In this document: one piece after another, positions 52,800 through 64,000 of the stretch
Layout of the letters: every line of letters starts with the position of its first letter
Position numbering within the stretch: position 1 is the stretch's first letter
Source of the DNA: Mesotaenium endlicherianum
Lineage: Eukaryota > Streptophyta > Zygnematophyceae > Zygnematales > Mesotaeniaceae
Length of the DNA: 64,000 bases
Direction of reading: 5' to 3'
Assembly: GCA_009602735.1 (NCBI GenBank)
Contig: WELA01009603.1
Coordinates: 131,381 to 195,380, forward strand
Position numbers and translations under genes: made by a program
Notes under the pieces: generated by a model
What the model saw: only the letters and a program-made list of their open reading frames with translations
The model's database searches: none
Told to the model about the DNA's origin: nothing

Positions 52800-54975
52800 C
52801 ATTTGAAGTTCGGGATGTCCCATCCTGCGCGGGAATGCTGGGCACGTCCACCAGATTTTCATTGGACGTGCCAAGCCGCGTGCGCGCTAGCAAAACGCGT
52901 GTGCAGCTGCTGCAGGACTTGTGCGGCTTGTTATGGTGTACGAATTGCGTAGCAAAGCTCTCGAAGATGCCCAAAGCGGACGCGTGCGCTCGACCTGGTC
53001 GTTGCTAAGAGCGAGCGCCTTGGCCGTCGTGGACGTGCCACATGGCGGGAGCTGTTAAGGCCTCCTGCTAGCAACAAGTCACTGCGGGCGCCAGTCCTGG
53101 CGCACCTCCCTTGTGCACAAAGTTGCGCACATGCATGCGGCATTCCTAACAGACGCCGTGGCGACCGGACAAGTTGGCTGGCAAACTCGCCCCGGCGCGC
53201 CAATTGTCAATGCGTAGGCGCTCGATAGCCCTGCTGTGGCCAACACGGCAATGCAGACCTGGGGCACGGAAATGGGTGCCTGGGGTGGCAAATATGCGCT
53301 GTCCAACCGAGCTATGCAAGCCGATGGCCTGCCAACTGGCAACCTATTAGCGCCCTCCCTATTGCTGCTAACAAGTATCAAAGCTGGGAGAGCATGATTA
53401 GGATTGGCTTTGTCGGCAGCAGCCGCTCCATATATGGACGGATTGTTGTGATGCGCCGTGCGCGTGGCTGTAGCGTTGGCCTCAGGTGCTGCCTTTGGGG
53501 CTACCAGATATTGGTGTTGGACGTATGCGCATGAGCTGCGTAGGCGCTAGGGGTCAACAGCGTGGCGCCAACCGAAGGAACGTGCGTGAATTGCGCTTCA
53601 TACGCGTCGTAGCTGTCGGCGGCAAAGAGGCCTCGCTAACGCGCAATCTCGACGTTGGCCTCCACAAGCGCGTCACTGACGTTGTCAACGTTGCAGTAGT
53701 TGGCCCCGGGTGGTAGCGCGGCGTTTGTTGTTACTGTAGCTGTCATCAAAGGCACTCTGTCATGATGTGGACGTGCGCATGATTGCCGCGTTGCTTCTGC
53801 CATTGGTGGCCGGCTTAGGGTCTGCCAGATGTCGGTTTGGGTGTGCGTGTACTGCTGCGGTGTCGCCAGATGTCAGTGCCATAACGTTGGTCGAGAGTGC
53901 GTGTGGGCACAGGGCTCCGCAGGCATTGTAGTTGTCGGCGGCGGAGAGGGCGCGGAGTCGCGCGTTCTTCGCCTCAGATGCCGCTAGCGCCTCGTTGAGG
54001 TTGTCGTAGCTGAAGATGTTCGACCGGAGGGTCATCGCGGCGTTATCGTTGTCGTGGCTGCCGTGATCGCGGGGCGTACGCTCGTGCAAGGGTTTTGCTT
54101 GCCTTCTTGGCCCAAAAAGGGCGCAAGATCATCATGAGCGCGTCCAGACTCCGTGTCACGCTGGTTTTGCAAGCACACGACCTATAGACGACCTACCTTG
54201 TCGCAGTACGTGCAGTTGCCAGGCCTGCTCTTTTGTGCAATAGTGCAGTAGGGACGTACGTGGCCCGTCTTCCTACATGCCAAGCAAGGTTTGCTCGTCG
54301 TCGCGGCCATGGAGATATGGCCACGTGGAGCTTTGTGAGACTACGTCTGTGTTGAGGCTGAGTCTGTTGATGCTGGCGGGCAAAAGTGAAGCGTGCTATC
54401 AAGGAGAGCAACACCGGTGCATCTTGGCGTATGCCAATGGATGCGAGGCCCACACGATCGCTGATGTTGCTCCGTGCGGCAGCCAGGCTTTGACGCTCCA
54501 CAACTTTGTAGGCGTCCTCCAGCGTGCCGGCACAGTCAATGAGGGGAGCAATGGCCCTGTCTTTGAGACGCGGATCTATGGCTAGCAAGAAGATGTCCGC
54601 GGCCTCCTGGTCAGTGACAGTGCGACGTCTGGACGTATGTGGGTTAGGCGCCAGTACATCATGCGAAACACCTCATCCTTGCGGCGATTGAAGCGGTGCA
54701 GCACGTACACCTTCTGTTAAGTGGTAGACTAAAATCCCTTTCTGAGAACGATCCGAAAGGTCTGGACACAATCAGCTATAAGGGTGTCCCTTGCAGATCC
54801 TCCACAGGCTTTGTGCGTGCGCAAATTTTAGCTGATCTCTTACGGTAGGTGTCACGAGCGTCGTGAAGAAGGTAACGCATAAGCGTGCCAAACACCTGAC
54901 AATAGTGAGCGCGGGCGTCTTGAGCTTTGAGTTTTCGGCTTCAAACTGCGAGATAGTATCGTCCAGATCATAGGT
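52800..54975 (-). mobile_element. gag remains related to retroelement 1 (element 3)
   Basis: On the minus strand 54,588-54,193 carries a segment (AAARSNISDRVGLASIGIRQ) nearly identical to one in element 1. The stretches 54,089-53,760 and about 53,720-53,500 carry two successive versions of the LNEALAASEAKNARLRAL / DALVEANVEIA module that occurs once in element 1. No methyltransferase motif was found downstream (52,800-53,480). GC-rich, broken in several places, old. It abuts hAT copy D at about 55,060. Confidence 0.55.
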
Positions 54976-55061
54976 GCTAGGTCTATAGTTGAAGCGGAAG
55001 AGGGAGGCCCTAATAGTTGTTGTATCAGGATGTCGTGCTAGAGAACTTTGTAGATCATGCA

Positions 55062-56187
55062 GTGGCTCAAGCCACCTACTACTAGACACCATGGCTTGTA
55101 ATGTATCCCTCACACTACTTAGCCTCTGCAAGCAAAGAAAGTTACTTGCAAATTTGGTAGATCCTAATTTCAACAACTCTAACTTATTCAATAGCCTCGC
55201 TCCATGCTCACGATAGAGTGCATGAGGCATATGGTGGTTAGTCACAAATTGAACCAAAATGTTGGCTGCAGAGTCAGTGCAAAGAAGTACAACATGCTCA
55301 GGCCCTATTTTCTCCACAGCTTTAAGGAGCTGCTCTCCAATGTACTCTCTCGTCTTCCTCTCCACTTCGGTATTCATAGCATCTACAAATATTTCCACAC
55401 CTGCTATGACCATAAGGACATTCAGAAGATGGTGACCGCTAGGATCTGTCCAGCCATCTGCTACAACGCTACAACATGTAAAGGGCAATCCCTTCTTAAG
55501 AGTCTGCTCTCACGATTCTAGCCTCTTGACCTCCGCATCTAAGAGAGTACTTCCAAGAGGCTTGTCTTTCAATTGGGTGTACCCTACACCAGTTTGCTGT
55601 GTGTACTTACTGACAGCAACCAACATGTCCTTAAACAACGGAGAGCGAGCCACATTGAAAGAAGAACCAGTACCATAAAAAAAGCGGGCAACTACCTCAT
55701 GAACTTTATCAGCATTCATCCGCTGAAACATGTCATTGAGAGACGTTTGTCCTCTCTCTCTCTCATAGCCTACCCCCCCAGCACTTGCAATTGGACTGGT
55801 ATATCCAGCCCCATTACCAGCAGAAGGCCTTCCAAGCAAGCGGCTACGTCTTTCCTCTACAACACTCTTACTACGTCTCTTGCCCTCCCCCATAAACGAC
55901 ACGATGTGGTGACGTCTAATCATGAGCGCTACAATCTCTATAGGTACCTTCGCACACTCACCAATATCCTTGCTCCCTCCCGTAAAATGACCGCAAATTT
56001 GAGGAACTTCCCTGCCAAATTCTTTGCTGCAGTAGTTGCATGTCCACTTCCGAGTAGCCCCAGTCCAATTGACCGACACATGGCCCCACTCTATTGCATT
56101 GCTCAAACGAGGTAGCCTTGTTGATGATGACCCTGCAGCAAGTGCTGATGCGGATGCCGTGGAGGGAAGAGACATGTTGAGAAAAAT
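55062..56187 (-). pseudogene. hAT transposase, copy D (truncated)
   Basis: The ATG at 56,175 opens MSLPSTASASALAAGSS. The BED finger (WGHVSVNWTG; CNYCSKEFG; HFTGGSKDIGEC) and the first core block (VVADGWTDPSGH; LLCTDSAANI) are present. An in-frame TGA at 55,509-55,507 stands where copy C has a tryptophan codon. An internal loss near 55,260 removes the CAAHILDL block. The frame ends at the junction with element 3 at about 55,062, so the dimerisation domain is absent. It cannot encode an active transposase. Confidence 0.85.
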
Positions 56188-56561
56188 CTGCATGGACAAG
56201 AGAAACAGTGTTTGAATAAGGAGGAGGCAAGAAGACCACAACGACGACGACGACGACAAGCGGCAACCCATAGCAGCGTGCCCGACCACCGCCACACGCA
56301 CAGCAGTGTCATAGGGCGCGCAACTGCGAGCTGCCCCACGACGCAGCAGCGTGCCCAACGAGCGCCACATGCGCAGCAGCGTCAACGGGCGCGCTGTTGC
56401 GGGCTGCCCCACAGCCCCACAGTGAAGCGCACAGGAACGCGCGCATGCAGGCAAGTCATGCGCACACACATACATGCAAAAAGGCAGGGGGATAGACGTG
56501 CTAGTCCTCGCGCTCACCTATAACTGCGAGTAGTCGCAGAGTCGACGCACGAAATTTGTGC

Positions 56562-56566
56562 GGAGC
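56562..56566. other. Target duplication of gypsy element 3 (left)
   Basis: GGAGC here and at 63,247-63,251. Copy C keeps the unoccupied site (GTGCGGAGCAGTCTG near 39,415-39,429). Confidence 0.92.
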
Positions 56567-57069
56567 TGTAGTGATTTGAATTATTATACATTAGTTTGCA
56601 TATATTTTAATGTTTTCAAATATATTTGAAGTCGTATGGTGTGGAGTCAAGTGTGAATAGGTACTCTAGTAACTTGGTTCATGTCCTTTGAACCTTCCAA
56701 GGCATTTTCGAAGTTAGAGGAAAGACCTAGAAGAACTCCATGTGGCAAAAGTCAGATGTGCCATTTTTAGGTCAAAAGGACATGTGTACATTATTCTAGA
56801 AAGAGGTGGCAAGTTTTGGGATGTGTTGGGTGCCAACACATCAACATACACCTTCCTAGAAATTACTTATGTAGCAAGTATATAAACAAGAGCTAGAACA
56901 TAGAAAGACATTCCAGAATCACTCTTGTACTTGCCAAAATCCAGAAATATATTAACTTTCAAGAAGCCATCTCTCTTTCAAGAAGCTACCACTTGTGTTC
57001 AAAGATCCTTGTCTTGAATAGATAAAGTATTCTGTTTTACTAAGTACTTTATCTATCTGTTTCACTACA
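56567..57069 (+). repeat. 5' LTR of the 56.6-kb gypsy element
   Basis: 503 bases, TGTAGTG...CACTACA. A TATATAAAC box at about 56,879 is the likely promoter core. Nearly identical to the 3' LTR. Confidence 0.95.
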
Positions 57070-57070
57070 G

Positions 57071-57084
57071 TGGTATCGGAGCTA
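57071..57084 (+). other. Primer binding site, tRNA-Met type
   Basis: TGGTATCGGAGCTA starts one base after the LTR and differs by one base from the usual TGGTATCAGAGC. Confidence 0.85.
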
Positions 57085-57106
57085 GGCACTTTGGTAGCAC
57101 AAGAAG

Positions 57107-58387
57107 ATGGCCGATCCTCAAGACCAACAGCAAGCTTTCGAAGGAAGCCCTTCCTCTCCAAGACACCCTCCTCCAGCGCCGATGGGAGAGCCCACTCAAG
57201 AAAATCTGCAACAACAAGAAGCACCACAAGGAGGAGCACACCCTCCTCCAGCGTCGATGGGAGAGCCTACTCAAGGAAATCTGCAACAACAAGAAGCACC
57301 ACAAGGAGGAGCACCGTCAAATCCCGTGGCAGCCGCTATAGCAAAGTTGACCCCACCACAAGGAGTTCCCGCAAATGAGTGGGCAGCCTTCCTAATGACC
57401 GTCCACAACCAAGTGGGCTTGGCCACCTATGAAGCAACCGTGCAAGCGTCAAGAGAAGCTATGGCTGCCATGGTTGCCCCTATTGCGAGCAATGCTCAAA
57501 ATCCAGCCCCGGCTCAAGCGCCTCCACAAGAGCCAACGAGAGCAAGGAAACTCATCAAGCCCGGCAAACCCGACACTTTCAACCCCGGGAAAGGTGCCAA
57601 CCTGAATTTATGGCTCTACCAAGTGGAGACGTACCTCGCGTTCCTTGAAGTACCCGAGGAGGACTACGTTCCCTTTGCCGTTACCTTACTTAGAGGAGCA
57701 GCAACATCATGGTGGCGTAACTATCAAGCGGCTATATATCAAGCTATGGCGCACCCCATGCTCGGCCAAGAGCCCCCACCATCATATGCAAGATGGGCAG
57801 ATTTTCGTGAGGCCCTCAAGAAGCAATTCATGCCCATCAATGCGGAGAAGATTGCCCGAGGAAAGCTCCACCATCTCAAGCAAACGACGTCCGTTCAAGA
57901 GTATACATCCAGATTTCACGCCCTCACTCTTGAGATCCCCAACATGTCTCTCGAGGAGAAGATTGACCGTTACATCTTTGGCCTCAAACCCAAGGTGGCA
58001 AAGGAAGTGGAGTTACGCGACTTGACGGACTTCTCAAAGATCATTGAAGTGGCCCAAAAGGTGGATACCTTGGATTTCAAGCACTCCGTGCCTTCATCTT
58101 CACGGGTACCGACGACGCGGGTGTACGCAGCCCCTTCCACATCCGAATCTGGACCCACACCCATGGAAATCGGAGTTATTAAAAGGGACCCCGCGGCTGC
58201 CCGGAAGAGTGGAAGACCCTCCAATGACACTTATGATGCAAGAAACCAGCAAGGAGTGAAAGCAAGACTCTCCCCGGCTGAAAAAGAAGCTCTCATGACG
58301 GCTGGACTATGCTTCTATTGCAAGGAAAAGGGCCATCGTGCACTTTCATGCCCCAAAAAGTTGTCAAAAAACGGACAGCGCCGGTAG
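57107..58387 (+). CDS. gag of the 56.6-kb gypsy element
   Basis: A 426-residue frame beginning [13 protein letters not shown], 22 bases after the primer site. The first 65 residues hold two tandem Pro/Gln-rich repeats of about 26 residues ([19 protein letters not shown] and its copy). The gag capsid region follows ([58 protein letters not shown]), then a zinc knuckle [14 protein letters not shown] at about residues 402-415. Its end overlaps pol by 79 bases in the -1 relation, a layout in which gypsy elements commonly use frameshifting. The frame looks open throughout. Confidence 0.93.
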   Translation: MADPQDQQQAFEGSPSSPRHPPPAPMGEPTQENLQQQEAPQGGAHPPPASMGEPTQGNLQQQEAPQGGAPSNPVAAAIAKLTPPQGVPANEWAAFLMTVHNQVGLATYEATVQASREAMAAMVAPIASNAQNPAPAQAPPQEPTRARKLIKPGKPDTFNPGKGANLNLWLYQVETYLAFLEVPEEDYVPFAVTLLRGAATSWWRNYQAAIYQAMAHPMLGQEPPPSYARWADFREALKKQFMPINAEKIARGKLHHLKQTTSVQEYTSRFHALTLEIPNMSLEEKIDRYIFGLKPKVAKEVELRDLTDFSKIIEVAQKVDTLDFKHSVPSSSRVPTTRVYAAPSTSESGPTPMEIGVIKRDPAAARKSGRPSNDTYDARNQQGVKARLSPAEKEALMTAGLCFYCKEKGHRALSCPKKLSKNGQRR

Positions 58388-61300
58388 GCCAGGAGCCTAC
58401 CACCCCAAGACCCACTTCACGAGAAGGCAACACGCCAAGTGAGGTGGAGACCCCCGTTGAAGACGACGTTCCAGCCCCAATGAGTTTGAGAGGTTACCTT
58501 GGAGGAGAGAAGGTCCACATCTTGGTGGATAGCGGAGCTCAAGGCAACTTCATTGCTGCAGATTTTGCCACCAAGCACGGTATTACTATGCGAACTCTTG
58601 ACCACGACGAGGAGATTATGATGCCCGATGGATTCTCCTATACTACCCCTTCCAAGAAGACGTACCCCTTGGCACTCTCTATCAAGTCCTTCAAGGATAG
58701 AGTAGTGTTCTCCCCCATGCAATTGGGCAAGTACGACGTCATCCTAGGGACGCCTTGGTTGACCAAGCACAACCCCCAAGTTGATTGGAGGACCGGTACT
58801 ATCAAGATCAAGAATGACATCACTTCAAGAATCTGTATTTTGCGCGCAATCCAGAATATCCAGACCCAAGACATCCAGAAGCCGGCACACGAGATACTAT
58901 TGTCCGCCCTCCAACTCAAGAGACTTGTGAGGAAGGGACACGAGCTTCTTTTGGCCTTGATCACGCCAAAAGACATCAAGAAAGACATCGAGAGTCAAGA
59001 AGGCAGCCCCGTTCCCAAGGAGATACAAGAAGTCTTTGAGGACTACAAAGAAGTGTTCTCCCCGGAATTGCCCAAGGGCCTACCCCCCAAAAGATTCGTA
59101 GACCACAAGATAGAGTTGGAGCCCGGAAGCAAGCCCATCTCTCGGCCTACGTTCAAAATGTCATACACGGAGCTAGACGAAGTCAAGAAGCAAATCAAGG
59201 AGCTACTGGAGCATGGCTTCATTCGACCTAGCAAGTCGCCATTTGGAGCCCCGGTGCTATTTGTCAAGAAGAAAGATGGTACCTTGAGGATGTGTGTGGA
59301 CTATCGCGCCCTCAACAAGATCACCATCAAGAATCGATACCCGCTGCCGCGCATGGATGAGCTCATGGACCGGCTGGTTGGAGCCAAGTACTTCACGAAG
59401 ATTGACTTACGGAGCGGCTACCACCAGATTCGCATCGCAGAACCGGACATAGAGAAGACGGCATTCAGGACAAGATATGGACATTTTGAGTTCATGGTCC
59501 TGCCATTTGGACTCACCAACGCGCCAGCAACTTTCATGACTATGATGAACACCATATTTCAGCCCATGTTGGACAGATTTGTGGTGGTATTCATCGATGA
59601 CATCCTTATCTACAGCAAGACCCTTGAAGAGCATGCGAGACACTTGAAAGAAGTCCTTGAAGTATTGAAGCAAAACAAGCTGTTTGCGAAGGAGTCAAAA
59701 TGCGAGTTTGCCAAACAAGAAGTGGAGTTCCTAGGTCTCCACGTGACTGCTGATGGCATCAAGATAGACCCCAAGAAGACCACGGTGGTGGAGGAATGGC
59801 CAACCCCCACGACCAAGAAAGAACTCCAGTCATTCTTGGGATTTGCCAATTGGTACAGAAAATTCATCCAAGGCTTCTCGCACATAGCAGCCCCCCTGAC
59901 AGATCTACTCAAGAAGGACAGGCTATATACATGGACCGAGAAAGAGGAAGAGGCATTTCAAGAGTTAAAGCGAAGATTGACCACATCCCCGGTGCTCACA
60001 CTCCCAAGTCCAAACCCAGATTGGCCCTTCCACGTCATCACCGATGCATCTTCCTATGCAATAGGAGCAATCCTGCTTCAAGACCAAGGCAAGGGACTGC
60101 AGCCCATCGCCTACGAGTCAAGGAAGCTAAATCCAGCCGAGCAAAATTATACAACCACGGAGCGAGAGGCATTGGCGATTGTACATGCCTTGAAGGTTTG
60201 GCGCTGCTACGTTGAAGGACGCAAAGTACTGGTCACCACGGACCACGAGGCGTTAAAGCACCTCCAGACGCAGCCGTATCTCTCAAGGAGACAAGCAAGA
60301 TGGAGCGGATACTTGCAACAATACAACATCACGATTCAGTACCAGCCCGGCAAGACAAACCCGGCTGACCCCCTCTCAAGACTGCAATTAAATGCAGTGA
60401 TGGTATCCCTGAAGACAGATCTGGAAGCTCGATTTTCAGCCGCCTATGAAAGAGACCCTTACTACAAGAACGGAGAAGCAGCCTTGGACCCATGCAAGAA
60501 GCAAGAAGGCAATTATTGGGTGAGGCAAGATACGGGCCAGAGATGTGTTCCTAATGACTTAGACCTCCGGCTCTTGCTTCTACGAGAAGCACACGACAAC
60601 CCTCTTGGAGGACACTTTGGAATCCTAAGGACCACGGGCGTTCTAGCTAGGACTTATTGTTGGCCAGGCATGTCTAAGCAAGTCAAGGAGTACTGCAGGA
60701 GCTGTGACACATGCCAAAGAATCAAGCCATCATCGCAAAAGGCGGGAGGACTCCTCCAACCACTACCAATCCCCGAAAGACAATGGACGGACATCTCAAT
60801 GGACCTTATCGTGGACTTGCCCGTGACACCTCGAGGCCATAATGCAATACTCACGGTGGTGGACAGACTTACCAAGATGGCTCATTTTATTCCCACGACG
60901 ACTAAGGCTACAGCACCACAACTTGCAAGACTCATCTTTGACAACATCTTCCGACTCCATGGACTACCATCAAGAATTGTGTCAGATAGAGATCCAAGAT
61001 TCACAAGCCATTTCTGGAAAAATCTCTTCAAGAACTTGGGTACATCGCTGGATATGTCTACTGCCTACCACCCACAATCAGATGGGCAAACCGAGCGTAT
61101 GAATCGTACCCTAAAGACCTCTCTAAAGGCCTACGTGTCTACCCTCGAGCAAGACTGGGACATGTACTTGACCCCCCTCGAGTTTGCCTACAACAACACT
61201 ACGCAGGCCTCTACCCAAGAGTCCCCATTCTTCCTCAACTATGGCTTCCATCCGACCACGCCACTGAGCTTCACGGCTGGCCATGATGAAGTACCTGCAG

Positions 61301-61974
61301 CCACAGATTTTATGGAGACATTAGAAGCAGCCCTTACAGCAGCGAAGAAAGCTCTACAACACGCGCAAGATGCTCAAGCAAGAGTGGCGAACAGATCCAG
61401 AAGAGAAATTACGTACAGAGTGGGTGACAACGTGTTACTATCATCCAAGAACATTTCCCTGAACAACAGGCCTGCCGGCAGCAAGTTCTCTCCCAAGTAT
61501 TTGGGACCCTTCAAGATTATCCAGCAAGTCAACCCCGTTGCTTTCAAGCTAGAACTTCCCCAGACTATGCACATCGACCCCGTATTCCACGCTTCCCTCT
61601 TCAAGCCATATGTGCAACCCGACAACAAGTTCCCAGGACGTGTGACAACCCCACCAGCCCCAACAATAGTGGATGATCATTTGGAGTACGAAGTGGAAGA
61701 CATAGTGGCTATGAGAAATTTCAGGAGACAGCAGCAATACTTGATCAAGTGGAAAGGATATCCAGATTCGGAGAATAGTTGGGTGGCGGCGCACTACCTT
61801 GACAAAGTTCAGAGAAAGTTGAAGCGCTTCCATGCCGCCAACCCCCATCTTGGACCAGCCCCAAGTCTCTCTACTAGAAGCCCGAAGACTTCAGGGAGGC
61901 AGCCTGCCACCATCAAGAAGCAGCAGAAGACCCCTTGGAGGCAGCCTGCAAGAACAAGAAAGAGGAAAAATTGA
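58309..61974 (+). CDS. pol of the 56.6-kb gypsy element: protease, RT, RNase H, integrase, chromodomain
   Basis: The open frame is 1,221 codons; true pol probably begins within the gag overlap. Protease active site LVDSGAQ (about 72-78). Reverse transcriptase with [18 protein letters not shown] and the catalytic FIDD (about 428-431). RNase H with [12 protein letters not shown] (about 577-588). Integrase zinc-binding HHCC region (about 760-807), then the DDE core ([33 protein letters not shown]) and a GPF-type module ([13 protein letters not shown]). The chromodomain ([27 protein letters not shown]) lies at about 1,126-1,160. In this family the chromodomain can steer integration to particular chromatin. 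A basic tail follows. Confidence 0.95.
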   Translation: MLLLQGKGPSCTFMPQKVVKKRTAPVGQEPTTPRPTSREGNTPSEVETPVEDDVPAPMSLRGYLGGEKVHILVDSGAQGNFIAADFATKHGITMRTLDHDEEIMMPDGFSYTTPSKKTYPLALSIKSFKDRVVFSPMQLGKYDVILGTPWLTKHNPQVDWRTGTIKIKNDITSRICILRAIQNIQTQDIQKPAHEILLSALQLKRLVRKGHELLLALITPKDIKKDIESQEGSPVPKEIQEVFEDYKEVFSPELPKGLPPKRFVDHKIELEPGSKPISRPTFKMSYTELDEVKKQIKELLEHGFIRPSKSPFGAPVLFVKKKDGTLRMCVDYRALNKITIKNRYPLPRMDELMDRLVGAKYFTKIDLRSGYHQIRIAEPDIEKTAFRTRYGHFEFMVLPFGLTNAPATFMTMMNTIFQPMLDRFVVVFIDDILIYSKTLEEHARHLKEVLEVLKQNKLFAKESKCEFAKQEVEFLGLHVTADGIKIDPKKTTVVEEWPTPTTKKELQSFLGFANWYRKFIQGFSHIAAPLTDLLKKDRLYTWTEKEEEAFQELKRRLTTSPVLTLPSPNPDWPFHVITDASSYAIGAILLQDQGKGLQPIAYESRKLNPAEQNYTTTEREALAIVHALKVWRCYVEGRKVLVTTDHEALKHLQTQPYLSRRQARWSGYLQQYNITIQYQPGKTNPADPLSRLQLNAVMVSLKTDLEARFSAAYERDPYYKNGEAALDPCKKQEGNYWVRQDTGQRCVPNDLDLRLLLLREAHDNPLGGHFGILRTTGVLARTYCWPGMSKQVKEYCRSCDTCQRIKPSSQKAGGLLQPLPIPERQWTDISMDLIVDLPVTPRGHNAILTVVDRLTKMAHFIPTTTKATAPQLARLIFDNIFRLHGLPSRIVSDRDPRFTSHFWKNLFKNLGTSLDMSTAYHPQSDGQTERMNRTLKTSLKAYVSTLEQDWDMYLTPLEFAYNNTTQASTQESPFFLNYGFHPTTPLSFTAGHDEVPAATDFMETLEAALTAAKKALQHAQDAQARVANRSRREITYRVGDNVLLSSKNISLNNRPAGSKFSPKYLGPFKIIQQVNPVAFKLELPQTMHIDPVFHASLFKPYVQPDNKFPGRVTTPPAPTIVDDHLEYEVEDIVAMRNFRRQQQYLIKWKGYPDSENSWVAAHYLDKVQRKLKRFHAANPHLGPAPSLSTRSPKTSGRQPATIKKQQKTPWRQPARTRKRKN

Positions 61975-62743
61975 CATTAGACACTCTTCTCTTCTCGCAG
62001 TTTCTGGACAGAAAACTAAAACTGCTACTGGTAATAGGTCTCTGCATAATAAATTCTGAAAATTTACCTGGCTGTAGTCCATGAGTAGCCGGTCATTTAG
62101 AGTCCAAGTTTGCTCAATTTGGAGCACTGGTGAGAGAGATATGATGCTCTAAGTAGAAGGGGGTCAGGCTGCTGGCATTGTTAGGACAGAATATGCCTTC
62201 TGACATTGTGCCTTCCCCTGAACTTGGAATGCTCTGAAACTCAAGACTCTGGTAGAACATCTTACAGCGCCCAGTTTGAGACTTAGTTTGCAGAATTTGG
62301 AGAAGTATAGAAGGACTTATGATTTTCAGAAGTTTCTGCACAGATTTGGAGGAGTGCCTACTCTCTCAGCTCTCAACGACACTCCAGAAATGAGAATGCT
62401 CTCAAATTTGGTGACCCGGTAGAGTTCTCCGACGCGGTCCGTCTGGCACTCGAATTTTCAGATTTGGAGCAGTTCTGTGGCCGCTATGAATTTTTGAGTT
62501 CGTGGCAGATTCTGGGCCAACTTGTACAATTTTCTTTATCATTAAGGAGTAGGCTAGCCAATAAGGTCACACCACCTACGACCTTGCCTAGTCTACCTTA
62601 CATGTGTAGCACCTGACTTGGCGCCTTTGACTAGTCCTCTTCACATGTGTGGCATCTGACTTGAAACTGTTGACTAGTTTGCTCCACATGTGTAAGACCT
62701 GACTTGACGCGCCGAGACGTCGCTTTTTCTATCGGGGGGGTGA
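61975..62743 (+). other. 3' non-coding region and polypurine tract of the gypsy element
   Basis: No frame. At about 62,575-62,710 three diverged repeats of about 50 bases occur (core CACATGTGTRGCAYCTGACTTG followed in two by TTGACTAGT). The polypurine tract GGGGGGGTGA (62,734-62,743) directly precedes the 3' LTR. Confidence 0.75.
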
Positions 62744-63246
62744 TGTAGTGATTTGAGTTATTATATATTAGTTTGCATATATTTTAATGTTTTCAAATAT
62801 ATTTGGAGTAGTATTGTGTGGAGTCAAGTGTGAATAGGTACTCTAGTAACTTGGTTCATGTCCTTTGAACCTTCCAAGGCATTTTCGAAGTTAGAGGAAA
62901 GACCTAGAAGAACTCCATGTGGCAAAAGTCAGATGTGCCATTTTTAGGTCAAAAGGACATGTGTACATTATTCTAGAAAGAGGTGGCAAGTTTTGGGATG
63001 TGTTGGGTGCCAACACATCAACATACACCTTCCTAGAAATTACTTATGTAGCAAGTATATAAACAAGAGCTAGAACATAGAAAGACATTCCAGAATCACT
63101 CTTGTACTTGCCAAAATCCAGAAATATATTAACTTTCAAGAAGCCATCTCTCTTTCAAGAAGCTACCACTTGTGTTCAAAGATCCTTGTCTTGAATAGAT
63201 AAAGTATTTTGTTTTACTAAGTACTTTATCTATCTGTTTCACTACA
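62744..63246 (+). repeat. 3' LTR of the 56.6-kb gypsy element
   Basis: 503 bases, followed by the GGAGC duplication. Five of the six differences I counted from the 5' LTR lie in the first 75 bases. Confidence 0.95.
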
Positions 63247-63767
63247 GGAGCAGTCTAAATTTGAGCGTGCACCCACTTCCCCCCTCCAAAAAGCCCCCCT
63301 TCTTTGCCTTAATCAACAATTGAGGCAAGGGCTGGCAGCAAACAAACGCGCAAAACCACAAGCCAAGCAGGGCGTGCAAGTCCTCACGCTCACCTCGATG
63401 TGCGAGAGCTTGTAGGGTCGAAGTACGCATATTCGGCGGGGCAGCCTGCTTCTGAGCCTACATCCCCCCCCCCCACCAGCAGCCCTTCATTGCATTAATT
63501 GACAAATCAGGCAAGAAGTGGCTGCAATGAAGCGCGCAGAGACACGGGCCAGGTATGGCGCGAGTCCTCGGGCACACCTTCAAGTGCAGGAGGTTGCAAG
63601 GTCACCACACGCTGATTTGTGCGCATTGAGACCTTCTAAGCCTGCATCCCCCCCCCTCTCCCCAAGCTCCCTTCATTGGATTAATCAACAATTCAGGCAG
63701 AGGCTGGCTGCAAAAAAAGGGCGACAAAGCCAGAGGCCAGGCACGGCACGCTAGTCATGGAGCTCAC

Positions 63768-63863
63768 CTGAAGCTTGGCGCCCAGCTCGCTGAGCTTCTT
63801 GTGCGCCTCGACGTACTCGTGGAAGAAGGCCTTCTTGTTGTTCAGGTACTTCTCGACTGCGGG
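63768..63863 (-). pseudogene. Captured ascorbate peroxidase-like exon, copy D
   Basis: Same 32-codon exon as at 39,953-40,048, with two residue changes near its start (PAVEKYLNNKK) and the CAG|GTGAGC donor kept. The acceptor-like GGCAG of copy C reads GGCAA here. Its presence in both copies shows that capture came before the two copies separated. Confidence 0.65.
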
Positions 63864-64000
63864 TTGCCAGGCACGTGCCATGCAAGAGTGGGTGGGGTCA
63901 GCACATCGCCATATACCAGAGCCTGCAAGAGGCAGAGAGTGGGCAAGCAGCAGCAGGCTGCGCTGCACATCCCTGCCCGTTCCCTCCTCCCTCTTGCTTC

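Larger units (their letters stand above)
56567..63246 (+). mobile_element. Young Ty3/gypsy chromovirus-type element, looks whole
   Basis: 6,680 bases with 503-base LTRs (56,567-57,069 and 62,744-63,246) starting TGTAGTG and ending CACTACA, a 5-base target duplication GGAGC, a tRNA-Met type primer site, a polypurine tract, gag, and a pol frame with all domains including a C-terminal chromodomain. By my count the LTRs differ at 6 of 503 sites (about 1.2 percent), which means a recent insertion; I give no date because the rate for this organism is unknown. No breaks were seen in gag or pol. It lies inside hAT copy D. Confidence 0.95.
55062..64000 (-). mobile_element. hAT transposon copy D (incomplete), split by a gypsy element
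   Basis: 55,062-56,566 and 63,247-64,000 are colinear with hAT C from about 37,725 to about 40,180 and very similar, apart from the intervening gypsy element (56,567-63,246). The transposase 3' part, dimerisation domain and left TIR are missing at 55,062, where element 3 DNA begins. The right end lies beyond the window. Relative to copy C about 140 bases are missing near 55,260. Confidence 0.88.

Noticed and set aside
52800-53480. Methyltransferase part of element 3
   Set aside because: I looked for the PCQ, ENV and motif I blocks on the minus strand and found none.

Overview
The window looks like repeat-rich nuclear DNA of a plant-lineage eukaryote. My best guess is a charophyte alga such as Chara. 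The guess rests on one plant-type membrane-anchored methyltransferase gene with a normal GT-AG intron, hAT, Ty3/gypsy and Ty1/copia elements of plant style with tRNA-Met primer sites, and retroelements that carry a cytosine DNA methyltransferase, a combination reported from streptophyte algae and dinoflagellates. This is inference from content only; no marker gene fixes the species.

Layout. 1.4-4.0 kb (minus): a GC-rich, broken gag/DNA-methyltransferase retroelement fossil. 5.0-5.8 kb: the tail of a hAT transposon (copy A) ending in an unknown coding stretch. 6.8-7.5 kb: an unknown coding-like frame. 8.3-10.5 kb (minus): the one clear host gene, a two-exon SAM-dependent methyltransferase. 13.8-18.7 kb (plus): a second, unrelated-looking retroelement in which retropepsin and a full C5-cytosine methyltransferase lie in one long open frame. 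18.7-27.6 kb: hAT copy B, made of terminal and subterminal motifs, a 4-kb palindromic minisatellite, a decayed transposase and 221-bp tandem repeats. 27.6-33.6 kb: two related copies (X1, X2) of an unknown gene, with a copia scrap and an F-box/LRR-like pseudogene between them. 33.6-45.3 kb: a Ty3/gypsy fossil (element 2) inserted at codon 12 of X2 and itself split by the 7.9-kb hAT copy C. 48-51.4 kb: a copia fossil with a 664-bp insert. 52.3-52.8 kb: a large imperfect inverted repeat. 52.8-55.0 kb: gag remains related to the first fossil. 55.1 kb to the end: hAT copy D, split by a young, whole-looking chromodomain Ty3/gypsy element (56.6-63.2 kb).

The strongest points are four. (1) The protease-DNA methyltransferase frame at 15,951-17,774, with a second, divergent methyltransferase-bearing element in the same window. 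(2) hAT copies C and D carry an exon resembling the C-terminus of chloroplast ascorbate peroxidase, followed by tandem exon-like modules with splice sites. (3) Perfect target duplications give the order of events: X2 was hit by gypsy element 2, which was then hit by hAT C; hAT D was hit by gypsy element 3. (4) The hAT ends share a TACGC-rich subterminal code with long perfect palindromes. Three single N characters (36,566; 37,442; 42,725) mark assembly joins.
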